From positions 1 through 64,000 of the forward strand of contig JAGVLS010000014.1 in the NCBI GenBank assembly GCA_020054205.1: a DNA stretch of 64,000 nucleotides, in the 5' to 3' direction. The stretch's first letter is position 1. The number at the start of each line of letters is the position of its first letter. The notes below the pieces were generated by a model that saw nothing but the letters and a program-made list of their open reading frames with translations, made no database searches and was not told the origin of the DNA. Both the position numbers and the translations under genes were made by a program. This stretch comes from Candidatus Obscuribacterales bacterium. GTDB lineage: Bacteria > Cyanobacteriota > Vampirovibrionia > Obscuribacterales > Obscuribacteraceae. Of the stretch, positions 44,819 through 55,038 are shown piece by piece.

Positions 44819-45565
44819 ATGCTTACTATGGATGAAAAGGCCAAAAATGAGGCCATGATGCAAAAAATCCAATCAAATCAAAAGCTTGAGTCTCTTGATG
44901 AAGTAACCGATGAATACAAAGATAATTTGCTTAAGCTCATGATTGCTCAAGCTGATTCAGAATTAGCTGGCGCTTATGGCTATGTTCCTTGGATTGAAGG
45001 AGCACCTAATATGCCTGAAAAACTTGCTATGGCCAATATTGTCAAGGATGAAATTAGGCATGCAAGAGCTATGTATGATCTTCTTGATAGGGTAGGAATA
45101 GATACGGACAAGCTTATTTATGAAGACAAGATGAAGAATCGTATGCAAGTTTTTTATGAGCCAATTAACACATGGACCGATCTTGTTATGTTTAATTTCC
45201 TCATGGATAGAGCTGCTGGTCATCAATTGAGAGATGCTGCTGAATGCAGTTGGGGACCATGGTCTAGAACTATGATTCAAATTGAAAAAGAAGAATGGAT
45301 GCATGTTGCACACGGAGAACACTGGGTCAAAAAATTGTCAGATGATGCAAAAACAAGAAAAGATGTACAAAAAGCTTTGGATTTCTGGTATCCAAAAGTA
45401 AATAAAGTATTTGGAAAACCCAATACAGAATCAAATAAAGCATTTCAAAAGTTCAAGCTTAAACAAAGAGATAATCATGAAGTACGTGTCTCTTGGTATA
45501 ACGAAATTAAGCCTCTGCTTGAAAGCTATGGTTTGACTGTGCCAAGCATTGACTTCATTGGTTAA
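44819..45565 (+). CDS. PaaA-type di-iron oxygenase/epoxidase subunit
   Basis: A 248-residue helical protein of the phenylacetyl-CoA epoxidase family. Di-iron ligands are visible: Glu in IAQADSELAG, the E-x-x-H of VKDEIRHARAMY (near 78-81) and the second E-x-x-H of IEKEEWMHVAHGEHW (near 160). WTDLVMFNFLMDRAAG and the C-terminal ESYGLTVPSIDF match PaaA better than PaaC, although the N-terminus is about 60 residues shorter than in E. coli PaaA. PaaB, C, D and the reductase PaaE are absent here. AAGGAG precedes ATG 44819. First gene of a six-gene operon; it probably oxygenates an acyl- or aryl-CoA. Confidence 0.8.
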   Translation: MLTMDEKAKNEAMMQKIQSNQKLESLDEVTDEYKDNLLKLMIAQADSELAGAYGYVPWIEGAPNMPEKLAMANIVKDEIRHARAMYDLLDRVGIDTDKLIYEDKMKNRMQVFYEPINTWTDLVMFNFLMDRAAGHQLRDAAECSWGPWSRTMIQIEKEEWMHVAHGEHWVKKLSDDAKTRKDVQKALDFWYPKVNKVFGKPNTESNKAFQKFKLKQRDNHEVRVSWYNEIKPLLESYGLTVPSIDFIG

Positions 45566-45638
45566 AACCTCCTTGCAATTCTATTTCCAAATGACTTTCT
45601 GAGAGGATATGATTTAAGAAAGTAAGGAGATATTGACT

Positions 45639-46076
45639 ATGAAACCAGCAATAAAAGTTGGACAATCTGCCGAAGTGGAAATAATTGTTACTGCTGCCAT
45701 GCAAGCTCAATTTAACCAAGAAGTAGTACACAGTCTTTATTCAACAGCTACGCTAGTCAATCATATGGAGTGGGCAGCACGAAAAGCTATTTTGCCTTAT
45801 TTAGATGAACACGAAGAGGCAATGGGTTCAATGGTTGAAGTCCATCACTTGCTGCCAACGTTGACAAATATGCAAGTAAAGGTAATTGCCACTATAAGCA
45901 ATATCAAAGACAAAAAAGTTGAATGCGAAGTAGAAGCATTTAATTCACGTGGCAAAATTGGCAAAGGCCGCATCGTTCAAGCAATTGTAGATAAAAAGTG
46001 GTTGCAAAATAAAATTGCTGAAATTTCAGTTGTGGAACATATAAAAGCTGATCAACAAAGTTCAAATTTGAGGTAA
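45639..46076 (+). CDS. FlK-like hotdog acyl-CoA thioesterase
   Basis: A 145-residue hotdog-fold protein. The start is ATG 45639 (AAGGAG nine bases before); TTG 45633 is too close to that site. The pattern YSTATLVNHMEWAARKAI (near 35-52) and GSMVEVHHLLPT (near 64-75) matches the fluoroacetyl-CoA thioesterase group, with Thr, Glu and His at the expected catalytic spacing. It would hydrolyse a CoA ester, possibly a dead-end or toxic intermediate of the oxygenase step. It lies 73 bp after the PaaA-like gene and 4 bp before the EthD gene. Confidence 0.78.
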   Translation: MKPAIKVGQSAEVEIIVTAAMQAQFNQEVVHSLYSTATLVNHMEWAARKAILPYLDEHEEAMGSMVEVHHLLPTLTNMQVKVIATISNIKDKKVECEVEAFNSRGKIGKGRIVQAIVDKKWLQNKIAEISVVEHIKADQQSSNLR

Positions 46077-46080
46077 TAAA

Positions 46081-46404
46081 ATGATAAAACTAATCGCGCT
46101 TTACAAAAAACCAGCAAATCCACAAGAATTTGATAAGAGGTATTTTGAAGGACATTTGCCAATTGCTTCTAAAATACCAGGACTCAAGCGCATGGAAGTA
46201 GCAAAAATGACTGGATCACCCCAAGGAGAAGCAGAATATTATTTAATTGCTGAATTATATTTTGACAATATGGATGCACTCAAGGCAGGCATGTCCTCAC
46301 CTGAAGGAAAAGAAGCTGGCAAAGACGTTATGAGTTTTGCAAAAGACATAGTAACTATGATGTTTGCAGAAGTAGATAGCAAAATTTTAGTTAAAGCTAA
46401 TTAG
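46081..46404 (+). CDS. EthD-family protein
   Basis: A 107-residue ferredoxin-like alpha+beta protein. Marks of the EthD family: MIKLIALYKKPANPQEFDKRYFEGHLPIA (1-29, with the conserved H-x-P), MEVAKMTGSPQGEAEYYLIAELYF and MSSPEGKEAGKDV. EthD proteins accompany oxidative degradation operons and are structurally close to muconolactone isomerases and small heme- or substrate-binding enzymes; the reaction is rarely known. GAGGTAATAAA precedes ATG 46081. The tight spacing on both sides (4 and 2 bp) puts it firmly in the operon. Confidence 0.82.
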   Translation: MIKLIALYKKPANPQEFDKRYFEGHLPIASKIPGLKRMEVAKMTGSPQGEAEYYLIAELYFDNMDALKAGMSSPEGKEAGKDVMSFAKDIVTMMFAEVDSKILVKAN

Positions 46405-46406
46405 AT

Positions 46407-47372
46407 ATGCTGCAAACCAACGAATACTTAAAAAGTAAACCAGCCGAAGAATTCCATTTTCAAAGAATTCTTTATAGCAAAAAAGAATATATTGCAACGA
46501 TTACAATCAATCGTCCAGAAGTATTGAATTGTTTTGATACCATAACTTTAAAAGAAATGGCTTGTGCTATTGAGGATACAACCTGGGATGACTCTATTGC
46601 AGTAGTAGTATTCACAGGAGCAGGGGACAGGGCTTTTTGCACTGGGGCTGATTTAAGGGAGCAAGAAGATCGCATTTTACATAAACCAAATGAATATTAT
46701 AAATGGATGTACACATTCATTGAAATGCATGATCGTTTGCGCAATATAGGAAAGCCAACAATAGCTCGTTTAAACGGCATGACCGTAGGTGGTGGCAATG
46801 AATTAAACATGGCTTGTGATTTATCTATTGCTGCCGAGCATGTGACAATCAGACAAGTTGGTGCTGCCAGAGGCTCTGTTGCAGCAGGGGGCGCCACTCA
46901 ATTTTTACCACTAATCATTGGAGATAAACGCGCACGCGAAATGCTTTTGCTTTGTGAAAGCATTGATGCTCAGACAGCTCTTGACTGGGGATTAGTAAAT
47001 CAAGTTGTTCCAATGTCCAAACTTGATCAAGCAGTTTTGGAAATGGCAAGTAAATTATATAAAAAGCTGCCTGAATGCAGTCGCTACACAAAACAACAGC
47101 TTAATTTTTGGCGTGATTTATCATGGGGATTAACGGTTGGACACGCTAGGGATTGGCTAACTTTGCACGCTGGTGCTAAAGAAACAGCTGATGGGCTTAA
47201 ATCTTTCAAAGGCAAAACAGATATAAATTATGAAGCTCTGCGCTGCCAGGCTGCAGGACCAGCATCAGTATTTTCGGGTGCAACAGAAATTATTCAGTGT
47301 TCTAATTGCAATACGAAAATGGCTGCTTCATTTGCCTTTTGTGGATCTTGTGGTAAAAAATTATCCAATTAA
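46407..47372 (+). CDS. Crotonase-family enzyme (BadI/Oah-like) with C-terminal zinc ribbon
   Basis: A 321-residue protein. The crotonase domain (about 20-285) has oxyanion-hole segments AFCTGADLREQ (near 78-88) and GMTVGGGNELNMACDL (near 127-142). RQVGAARGSVAAGGATQFLPLI resembles 6-oxocyclohexene-carbonyl-CoA hydratase and BadI ring-opening enzymes (recalled). Glu is present in the GGGNE position but not at the second canonical Glu, as expected for non-hydratase members. The last 26 residues form a C-x2-C...C-x2-C zinc ribbon (CSNCNTKMAASFAFCGSCGKK), an unusual fusion. It starts 2 bp after the EthD gene. Confidence 0.8.
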   Translation: MLQTNEYLKSKPAEEFHFQRILYSKKEYIATITINRPEVLNCFDTITLKEMACAIEDTTWDDSIAVVVFTGAGDRAFCTGADLREQEDRILHKPNEYYKWMYTFIEMHDRLRNIGKPTIARLNGMTVGGGNELNMACDLSIAAEHVTIRQVGAARGSVAAGGATQFLPLIIGDKRAREMLLLCESIDAQTALDWGLVNQVVPMSKLDQAVLEMASKLYKKLPECSRYTKQQLNFWRDLSWGLTVGHARDWLTLHAGAKETADGLKSFKGKTDINYEALRCQAAGPASVFSGATEIIQCSNCNTKMAASFAFCGSCGKKLSN

Positions 47373-47390
47373 ATATTAGAGGAGAAAATA

Positions 47391-48176
47391 ATGATGACGC
47401 TCACGTCATACAAAAATATATTAGTCACCACTGAAGAACAGATTGGCATCGTAACTTTAAATAGACCATCAGTATTAAATGCACTTAGCCATGAACTTAT
47501 GGAAGAATTAGTTGATGCTCTTGCCAAGTTTGACACCAATGATGGTGTCAGAGCAATTGTATTAACTGGTAGCGAAAGATCTTTTGCAGCTGGCGCTGAT
47601 ATAAAAGAAATGTCTGATGAAACATCAGTCAGTATTATGCTAAAAGATCGCTTTGCCACATGGGATAAAGTAAAAAATATAAAGAAACCAATTATTGCCG
47701 CAGTAAGTGGGTTTGCCCTTGGTGGTGGTTGTGAACTAGCAATGACATGCGACATCATAATAGCCTCTGAAACTGCCCAGTTTGGACAGCCAGAAATAAA
47801 CATTGGCGTTATTCCAGGAGCTGGTGGCACACAGCGATTAACTAGAGCTGTTGGAAAGCACAAAGCGATGGAAATGATACTAACGGGTCGTCCAATGACA
47901 GCACATGAAGCCTATAATCGCGGCTTAGTAAATTTAGTAGTACCAGCAGAAACTTATTTGCAAACAGCAAAAAATTTAGCAAAAGAAATTGCGAGCAAGC
48001 CTCCGGTAGCAGTACGCCTAGCAAAAGAAGCCATTCTTAAAACTTTCGACGCTCCTATATCTGAAGGTTTGGAATTTGAGCGTAAGAATTTTTACATGCT
48101 TTTTTCTTCTCAAGATCAAAAAGAAGGAATGAAAGCTTTTCTAGAAAAAAGAGCAGCCAATTTCGTTGGTCGTTAA
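47391..48176 (+). CDS. Enoyl-CoA hydratase (PaaF-like)
   Basis: A 261-residue classical crotonase. Both catalytic glutamates are present: FALGGGCELAMTCD (near 106-119) and QFGQPEINIGVIPGAGGTQRL (near 128-148). The first oxyanion segment is SFAAGADIKEM. The enzyme adds water across a 2,3-enoyl-CoA double bond. ATGATG at 47391 follows AGAGGAG, so either Met may start it. In context it would act after ring opening or chain oxidation in the same pathway as its neighbours. Gap of 18 bp before and 14 bp after. Confidence 0.9.
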   Translation: MMTLTSYKNILVTTEEQIGIVTLNRPSVLNALSHELMEELVDALAKFDTNDGVRAIVLTGSERSFAAGADIKEMSDETSVSIMLKDRFATWDKVKNIKKPIIAAVSGFALGGGCELAMTCDIIIASETAQFGQPEINIGVIPGAGGTQRLTRAVGKHKAMEMILTGRPMTAHEAYNRGLVNLVVPAETYLQTAKNLAKEIASKPPVAVRLAKEAILKTFDAPISEGLEFERKNFYMLFSSQDQKEGMKAFLEKRAANFVGR

Positions 48177-48190
48177 TATAAGAGGTTGAA

Positions 48191-48988
48191 ATGACAGAAG
48201 AAAATATTTTATTAGTGGAAAAACAGAATGGAGTTGCAACTGTTACTCTCAATAGACCGGATAAACTAAATGCTTTCAACGATGAGCTAACTTTTAAATT
48301 ACAAGATGCTTTCAAAGAACTAGCAAAAGACAATTCTGTACGCAGTATCATCTTAACCGGTGCTGGACGTGGGTTTTGTTCTGGACAAGATTTACAAAAT
48401 CGAAATTTTAGCGATAATACATCACAAAAACCTTCTTTGGGAGATTCAATAAGAAGGCGCTATAACCCTTGCATTATTGCCATTAGGCGAATAGAAAAAC
48501 CAGTAATTGCTGCTGTTAACGGTGTAGCAGCTGGAGCCGGATCAAGCTTAGCTTTAGCGTGTGATTTGCGAATAGTATCAGAAGGGGCTGCATTTATTCA
48601 GTCTTTTAGCAAAGTTGGTCTAGTTCCTGATTCTGGAGCAACATTTATATTGCCGAGATTAATTGGTGCTACCAAAGCTTATGAATTGATGATCACTGCC
48701 GACAAATTAGACGCTAAGCAAGCGCTTGAGATAGGTTTAGTAAATAAAATTGTCCCCCAAGAACAATTAATGCCAGAAGCATTAGCATTAGCCAATAGAC
48801 TAGCTACTGGTCCTACTAAAGCATTCGGATTAACTAAAAGAGCTTTGAATAAAGCTATATTTCCCGACTTAGAACAACTTTTAGAATATGAGGCTCATTT
48901 GCAAGAAATTGCGGGGCACAGCGATGATTTTCAAGAAGGCGTAAAAGCTTTCTTGGAAAAAAGACAACCAGCATATTCTGGACGCTAA
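48191..48988 (+). CDS. PaaG-like enoyl-CoA hydratase/isomerase
   Basis: A 265-residue crotonase. GFCSGQDLQNR, IAAVNGVAAGAGSSLALACDLRI and AAFIQSFSKVGLVPDSGATFILPRL match PaaG, the 1,2-epoxyphenylacetyl-CoA isomerase that turns the epoxide into an oxepin in phenylacetate degradation. The Asp in VPDSG takes the place of the second Glu, as in isomerases. RRRYNPCIIAIRRIEKPV is also PaaG-like. Last gene of the operon, 14 bp after the PaaF-like gene. Its presence with a PaaA-type protein makes an epoxide or oxepin intermediate plausible. Confidence 0.88.
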   Translation: MTEENILLVEKQNGVATVTLNRPDKLNAFNDELTFKLQDAFKELAKDNSVRSIILTGAGRGFCSGQDLQNRNFSDNTSQKPSLGDSIRRRYNPCIIAIRRIEKPVIAAVNGVAAGAGSSLALACDLRIVSEGAAFIQSFSKVGLVPDSGATFILPRLIGATKAYELMITADKLDAKQALEIGLVNKIVPQEQLMPEALALANRLATGPTKAFGLTKRALNKAIFPDLEQLLEYEAHLQEIAGHSDDFQEGVKAFLEKRQPAYSGR

Positions 48989-48996
48989 CACAAAAC

Positions 48997-49578
48997 TCAA
49001 AACTCTGCCTTAGTAATCCATTTTTCTGGCACAGTATATTTGTAGTTTTTCAATTGATCTAATAAATCATGAGAATCATTACTAACAAGCACAATATCTC
49101 TATGCTCTTTTTTAAGAAATTGATATTCCAATGCATTATCAAAAAATGCAATTAAGTGATCATAATAACCATCAACATTCAATAAACCACAAGGCTTGCG
49201 ATGAAATCCTAATAATGACCATGTCACTACTTCACAAAATTCTTCCAGCGTACCAAATCCCCCAGGTAGAGCAATAAACGCATCAGAAAGTTCAGCCATA
49301 AGTGCTTTTCTTTCATGCATTGATTTCACTACTTTCAAGTCAGTTAAATTTTGATGAGCGATTTCTTTTGCTAAGAGCTTTTCCGGAATAACTCCAGTTA
49401 TTTTTCCACCGGCAGCTACTACTGAGTCGGCAAGAATGCCCATAAGCCCAACATCACCACCTCCATAAACTACATCTATTCCAGACGATACTAAAACTTT
49501 ACCCATCGCCTCTGCCGCCTTCACATAACTTTCTTTAGTGCCTTTATAAGAACCACAAAAAACACAAATTCGCTGCAT
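48997..49578 (-). CDS. LOG family (TIGR00730) nucleotide 5'-monophosphate phosphoribohydrolase
   Basis: A 193-residue Rossmann-fold enzyme. RICVFCGSYKGT at the start, VYGGGDVGLMGILADS (37-52), SMHERKALM (86-94) and the catalytic LPGGFGTLEEFCEV (104-117) are all canonical. LOG proteins release a base from adenosine or cytokinin 5'-monophosphate; the bacterial role is often nucleotide salvage. ATG 49578 is behind AGGAGA. Last gene of a same-strand run (thiolase, ligA, small membrane protein, TPR, LOG), convergent with the PaaG-like gene. Confidence 0.9.
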   Translation of the reverse strand: MQRICVFCGSYKGTKESYVKAAEAMGKVLVSSGIDVVYGGGDVGLMGILADSVVAAGGKITGVIPEKLLAKEIAHQNLTDLKVVKSMHERKALMAELSDAFIALPGGFGTLEEFCEVVTWSLLGFHRKPCGLLNVDGYYDHLIAFFDNALEYQFLKKEHRDIVLVSNDSHDLLDQLKNYKYTVPEKWITKAEF

Positions 49579-49591
49579 CTTATCTCCTAAC

Positions 49592-50602
49592 TTAAAAACC
49601 AGAATCTTTTGGCGGTGCTACTTTTTCCGCTTCTTGACGCATAACAGGAGATGGCTTAGTCACGGGCTTTGGTGCTTGCTCAGACTTTAATTTCGACTCT
49701 AAATATTGCAATCTCTTTTTTATTTTTTCAGTATTATATTCTTTCGGCGCTGTGCTCAAAGATAATTCATATTCATGAATAGCTGACGATAAATGTTTTT
49801 CTTCATCAAAAATACTAGCTAAACTTAAATGAGCATCAAATGAATCAGGATTTTCTTTAAGAGCATAGAGATAATGATCTATTGCACCTTGATGATCGCC
49901 ACGTTTATACAAACAGCCGGCCATATTCACATATACTTCCTCATAATTTATATGAGACATAGTAGGACCACGCTCTAGAATTTCCCTATAGTCTTTTATT
50001 GCTTTTACATGTTGTCCTAATTTTACCTCACAGCGAGCTTTGCCCATCCAGGCCTCACCCATACGAGTGGATGCTTCAATTGCAGCTTCATAATGCCCTA
50101 GCGCTTCGCCAACATTTCCCATTTTTTCGTGCAATTCTCCCATAGCATAAATAGACCTGGCATGCATACCACTAGGGGATTCTGCTCTTGCTTGATCAAT
50201 TTCTCTCCTTGCTTTATCAAACTGCCCAATATTCATATAACATTCCGCCAAGTCAATACGCGCGTCATAACCAGGCTCAGTTATTTGTTTTAAGTGATTA
50301 TTCAAAGCTTCAATAGCTTTTGTGTATTGCCGCATTGCTTTATAAGAAAGACCAAGATATAAATAAGCACTGGGATTATAGTGATTACGAGAAAAATATA
50401 TTGATTGCAAGAAGCTATCCACAGCTCCTTCATAATCTCTGCTTTGAATACGCTTTATTCCTTCCTTCATGTTTTTATCAGCAGGCTCGACAGTTCCTTT
50501 ATCTAAACCTGCATTTGCCGAAATAAAAGGAAAACAAAAAGCAATCATAAAAATACTAATTATTCTCAGCAATTGACTATTAATTACTTTGTGCATATTC
50601 AT
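49592..50602 (-). CDS. Exported TPR-repeat protein
   Basis: A 336-residue protein with a signal peptide (about 1-31, ISIFMIAFCFPFISANA) and about seven to eight TPR units from 44 to 290 (for example YEGAVDSFLQSIYFSRNHYNPSAYLYLG, TKAIEALNNHL, GEALGHYEAAI). The tail (292-336) is charged and Pro/Lys-rich and probably disordered. It most likely acts as a periplasmic scaffold. It follows the small membrane gene by 5 bp and precedes LOG by 13 bp. No specific partner can be named. Confidence 0.82.
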   Translation of the reverse strand: MNMHKVINSQLLRIISIFMIAFCFPFISANAGLDKGTVEPADKNMKEGIKRIQSRDYEGAVDSFLQSIYFSRNHYNPSAYLYLGLSYKAMRQYTKAIEALNNHLKQITEPGYDARIDLAECYMNIGQFDKARREIDQARAESPSGMHARSIYAMGELHEKMGNVGEALGHYEAAIEASTRMGEAWMGKARCEVKLGQHVKAIKDYREILERGPTMSHINYEEVYVNMAGCLYKRGDHQGAIDHYLYALKENPDSFDAHLSLASIFDEEKHLSSAIHEYELSLSTAPKEYNTEKIKKRLQYLESKLKSEQAPKPVTKPSPVMRQEAEKVAPPKDSGF

Positions 50603-50607
50603 ATACT

Positions 50608-50859
50608 CTAGTCTATTCTTTCGGTTTCAATTTCAATTTGAACAATACCACTTAAATATAAAAGTGTTGCTCCTGCTAAATACAATAAAGTTGCTTGCCA
50701 GGCATTTATTGGCGGTAAAACAGGAATTTGCGTAATAAAAGAATTCCAAGTAATTTGGATACAAGCAATTGGTAATAACACAAACATGCCTAATATTCCC
50801 ATAGCTAAGATGGCAAATATAACTGCTGCTCCAATTGGGGATATATAAAAGGGTCCCAT
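50608..50859 (-). CDS. Small two-helix membrane protein, unknown
   Basis: An 83-residue protein with two hydrophobic segments (about 8-36 and 57-76) and a short acidic tail (QIEIETERID). ATG 50859 follows AGGAA. Its start directly abuts the ligA stop and it lies 5 bp before the TPR gene, so it is real by context. No family recognised. Confidence 0.65.
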   Translation of the reverse strand: MGPFYISPIGAAVIFAILAMGILGMFVLLPIACIQITWNSFITQIPVLPPINAWQATLLYLAGATLLYLSGIVQIEIETERID

Positions 50860-52923
<2,064 letters not shown>

Positions 52924-54120
52924 TTAATTCAAACCTTCCCTGGATAGAATTACACAATCACCTTGTCCAGTGCCAGAGCAAATTGCTGCAGCACCATACT
53001 TGGCATTTTGTCTTTTCATTTGTTTAGCTAATGTCAATAAAATACGAGCACCGCTAGCCCCAATAGGATGTCCAAGAGCAACGGCTCCACCATTTACGTT
53101 TACACGCTCTGGATCTATATTGAGCATATGCATGGATGTTAAAGCAACGGCAGAAAATGCTTCATTTATTTCCATCAATTCCAATTGAGAAGGCTTGAGG
53201 TTAATTTTTTCAAGCGCTTTTTGTGTAGCTAAAGCAGGAGCTGTCGCTAAATAAGGAACATCTTGCCCTAAGGAAGCATGAGAAATTATTTTAGCCAATG
53301 GTTTTAAACCTAATGCTTTAGCTTTTTCACTACTCATAACAAGCAAAATTGCTGCACCATCATTTACACCGGGAGCATTACCAGCAGTGATTGTCCCTTT
53401 TTCATAAAATACTGGTTTTAATTTAGAAAGAGACTCTATTGAAGTATCTTCTCGCGGAGACTCATCTTTATCCACAATCTTGGTGCCTGCTTTACCAGCT
53501 AAGACATGCACCGGCAAAATCTCTTCAGCAAATATGCCATTTTTTTGAGCATTGATTGCTCTTTGATGACTTCTTAAAGCCCAATTGTCTTGGTCTTCTC
53601 TATTTACTTTTAATTCGTCGGCTACTTTAGCCCCATGAACAGCCATATGCACAAAAGTAATTGGACATTCCAAACCATCGGCTAACATGGCATCTTTAAA
53701 TTGCACATGTCCCATGCGCTTGCCAAACCGAGCAGAATTAGCGTCCACCAAATATGGTGCTTGGCTCATAGATTCCATACCGCCTGCCACAATTATATGT
53801 CCATCATTAGCACGAATTCTTAGATCAGCAATTGTTACCGCACGCATACCAGAGGCGCAAACTTTATTTATGGTTGTCGATTCGCAAGTTGTTGGCAAAC
53901 CAGCTTTGATTAATGCTTGCCTGGACGGTATTTGTCCACAACCAGCTTGAATTACTTGTCCAATAATTACTTCATCAATCTCTTTGCCATCAATTTTGTT
54001 TCGCTTTACCAACTCGGCAATAAGTGGGTAGGTTAAATCAACCGCTGATAGTGAGCTCAACCCTCCTCCCAAGCGTCCAAATGGAGTTCTTAAACCATCA
54101 ACAATAACTGTTTCATTCAT
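52924..54120 (-). CDS. Acetyl-CoA C-acyltransferase (thiolase)
   Basis: A 398-residue thiolase: nucleophile C88 in NKVCASGM, H351 in GHPIGASG and C381 in CSGTGQGD complete the active site. VIVDGLRTPFGRLGG is the usual start. It performs either acetoacetyl-CoA formation or the final beta-ketothiolysis of a degradation pathway. About 4 kb away on the other strand is the PaaA/PaaF/PaaG-like operon, whose end step would need a thiolase (inference). No separate 3-hydroxyacyl-CoA dehydrogenase is in the window. AAGGAA precedes ATG 54120. Confidence 0.93.
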   Translation of the reverse strand: MNETVIVDGLRTPFGRLGGGLSSLSAVDLTYPLIAELVKRNKIDGKEIDEVIIGQVIQAGCGQIPSRQALIKAGLPTTCESTTINKVCASGMRAVTIADLRIRANDGHIIVAGGMESMSQAPYLVDANSARFGKRMGHVQFKDAMLADGLECPITFVHMAVHGAKVADELKVNREDQDNWALRSHQRAINAQKNGIFAEEILPVHVLAGKAGTKIVDKDESPREDTSIESLSKLKPVFYEKGTITAGNAPGVNDGAAILLVMSSEKAKALGLKPLAKIISHASLGQDVPYLATAPALATQKALEKINLKPSQLELMEINEAFSAVALTSMHMLNIDPERVNVNGGAVALGHPIGASGARILLTLAKQMKRQNAKYGAAAICSGTGQGDCVILSREGLN

Positions 54121-54320
54121 CTAATTATTTCCTTCGATGCGTGCTTCCATAAAGAAATACCTATGTATTTAAGTTTACATCAGTTGTCAGGCTAACAACT
54201 TAATTAAGTAAGTCCTCGTTATTATTTGTATGATAGAAAAACAAACCCAAATAATCCTGTTGCCAATGGTAATTTTGCATAAAAAAGTGCTTAACCAGCA
54301 AATCAGTTAAGGATGTACTA

Positions 54321-54935
54321 ATGAGTGATTTATCTCAAAATCAGAATGAAGAACAAAGTAATTGGCAAAATAAATTTAAACAATTAAGTAAATATCCTAC
54401 CCATCAAGAAACGCTTGTAAAGCCTGTCCGCATAGATCCAGCTAAAAGAGCAGTAGCATTACTGATAGATATATTTATTTCGTATGTACTTGGCATTATT
54501 GTCACTATTATTCCTTTTATAAACACTTTTATTCATGCTCAATTAGTAATGGTTTTATTTTTGTTAGTACGTGATTATTTCTTTCATGGACGAGGCATTG
54601 GCAAAAATTTAATGGGCTTACAAACAGTCGATGTCATGAGCGGACAAGCAGCTAGCTTGGCTCAGTCAATAAAACGCAATATTGTTATTTTAGGACCAGT
54701 ATTGCTTTTATACCTAGCAAACAGCATAGTCAGGATAATAAGTAGTTTTACACCAATACCTCAAGTCTCGGAAACCATTAGCAGCCTTATTACTGCAATA
54801 GGCACAATTTACACAATAATTGTTATCCCAATTGAGGCATATAGAGTTTGTACTCGAGCAGATGGACTGAGATTAGGGGATAAATTTGCTGGTGTTGCAG
54901 TTGTGGAATCACAAATGGATTTCAGCCATTTTTAA
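54321..54935 (+). CDS. RDD family membrane protein
   Basis: A 204-residue protein with a ~38-residue polar N-terminus, then about three to four membrane helices. It carries the RDD marks: DPAKRAVALLIDIFISY (Arg and Asp in helix 1), HGRGIGKNLMGLQTVD and the final DGLRLGDKFAGVAVV. RDD proteins are poorly understood; some are linked to ion transport and stress. AAGGATG precedes ATG 54321. It stands upstream of the NAD-binding/SCP2-like gene. Confidence 0.8.
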   Translation: MSDLSQNQNEEQSNWQNKFKQLSKYPTHQETLVKPVRIDPAKRAVALLIDIFISYVLGIIVTIIPFINTFIHAQLVMVLFLLVRDYFFHGRGIGKNLMGLQTVDVMSGQAASLAQSIKRNIVILGPVLLLYLANSIVRIISSFTPIPQVSETISSLITAIGTIYTIIVIPIEAYRVCTRADGLRLGDKFAGVAVVESQMDFSHF

Positions 54936-55038
54936 GATAATTAAGCTACGTTTAGAATTTAAATAGCATTTTTCATCGATGACAACTCGGTTATGGTATT
55001 CTCTAACCGCTGCAATATATTTGCCATTGGATAAAACC

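Noticed and set aside
54249..54320. Leader before the RDD gene, considered as a riboswitch
   Set aside because: No recognisable conserved riboswitch core; only short A/T stems.
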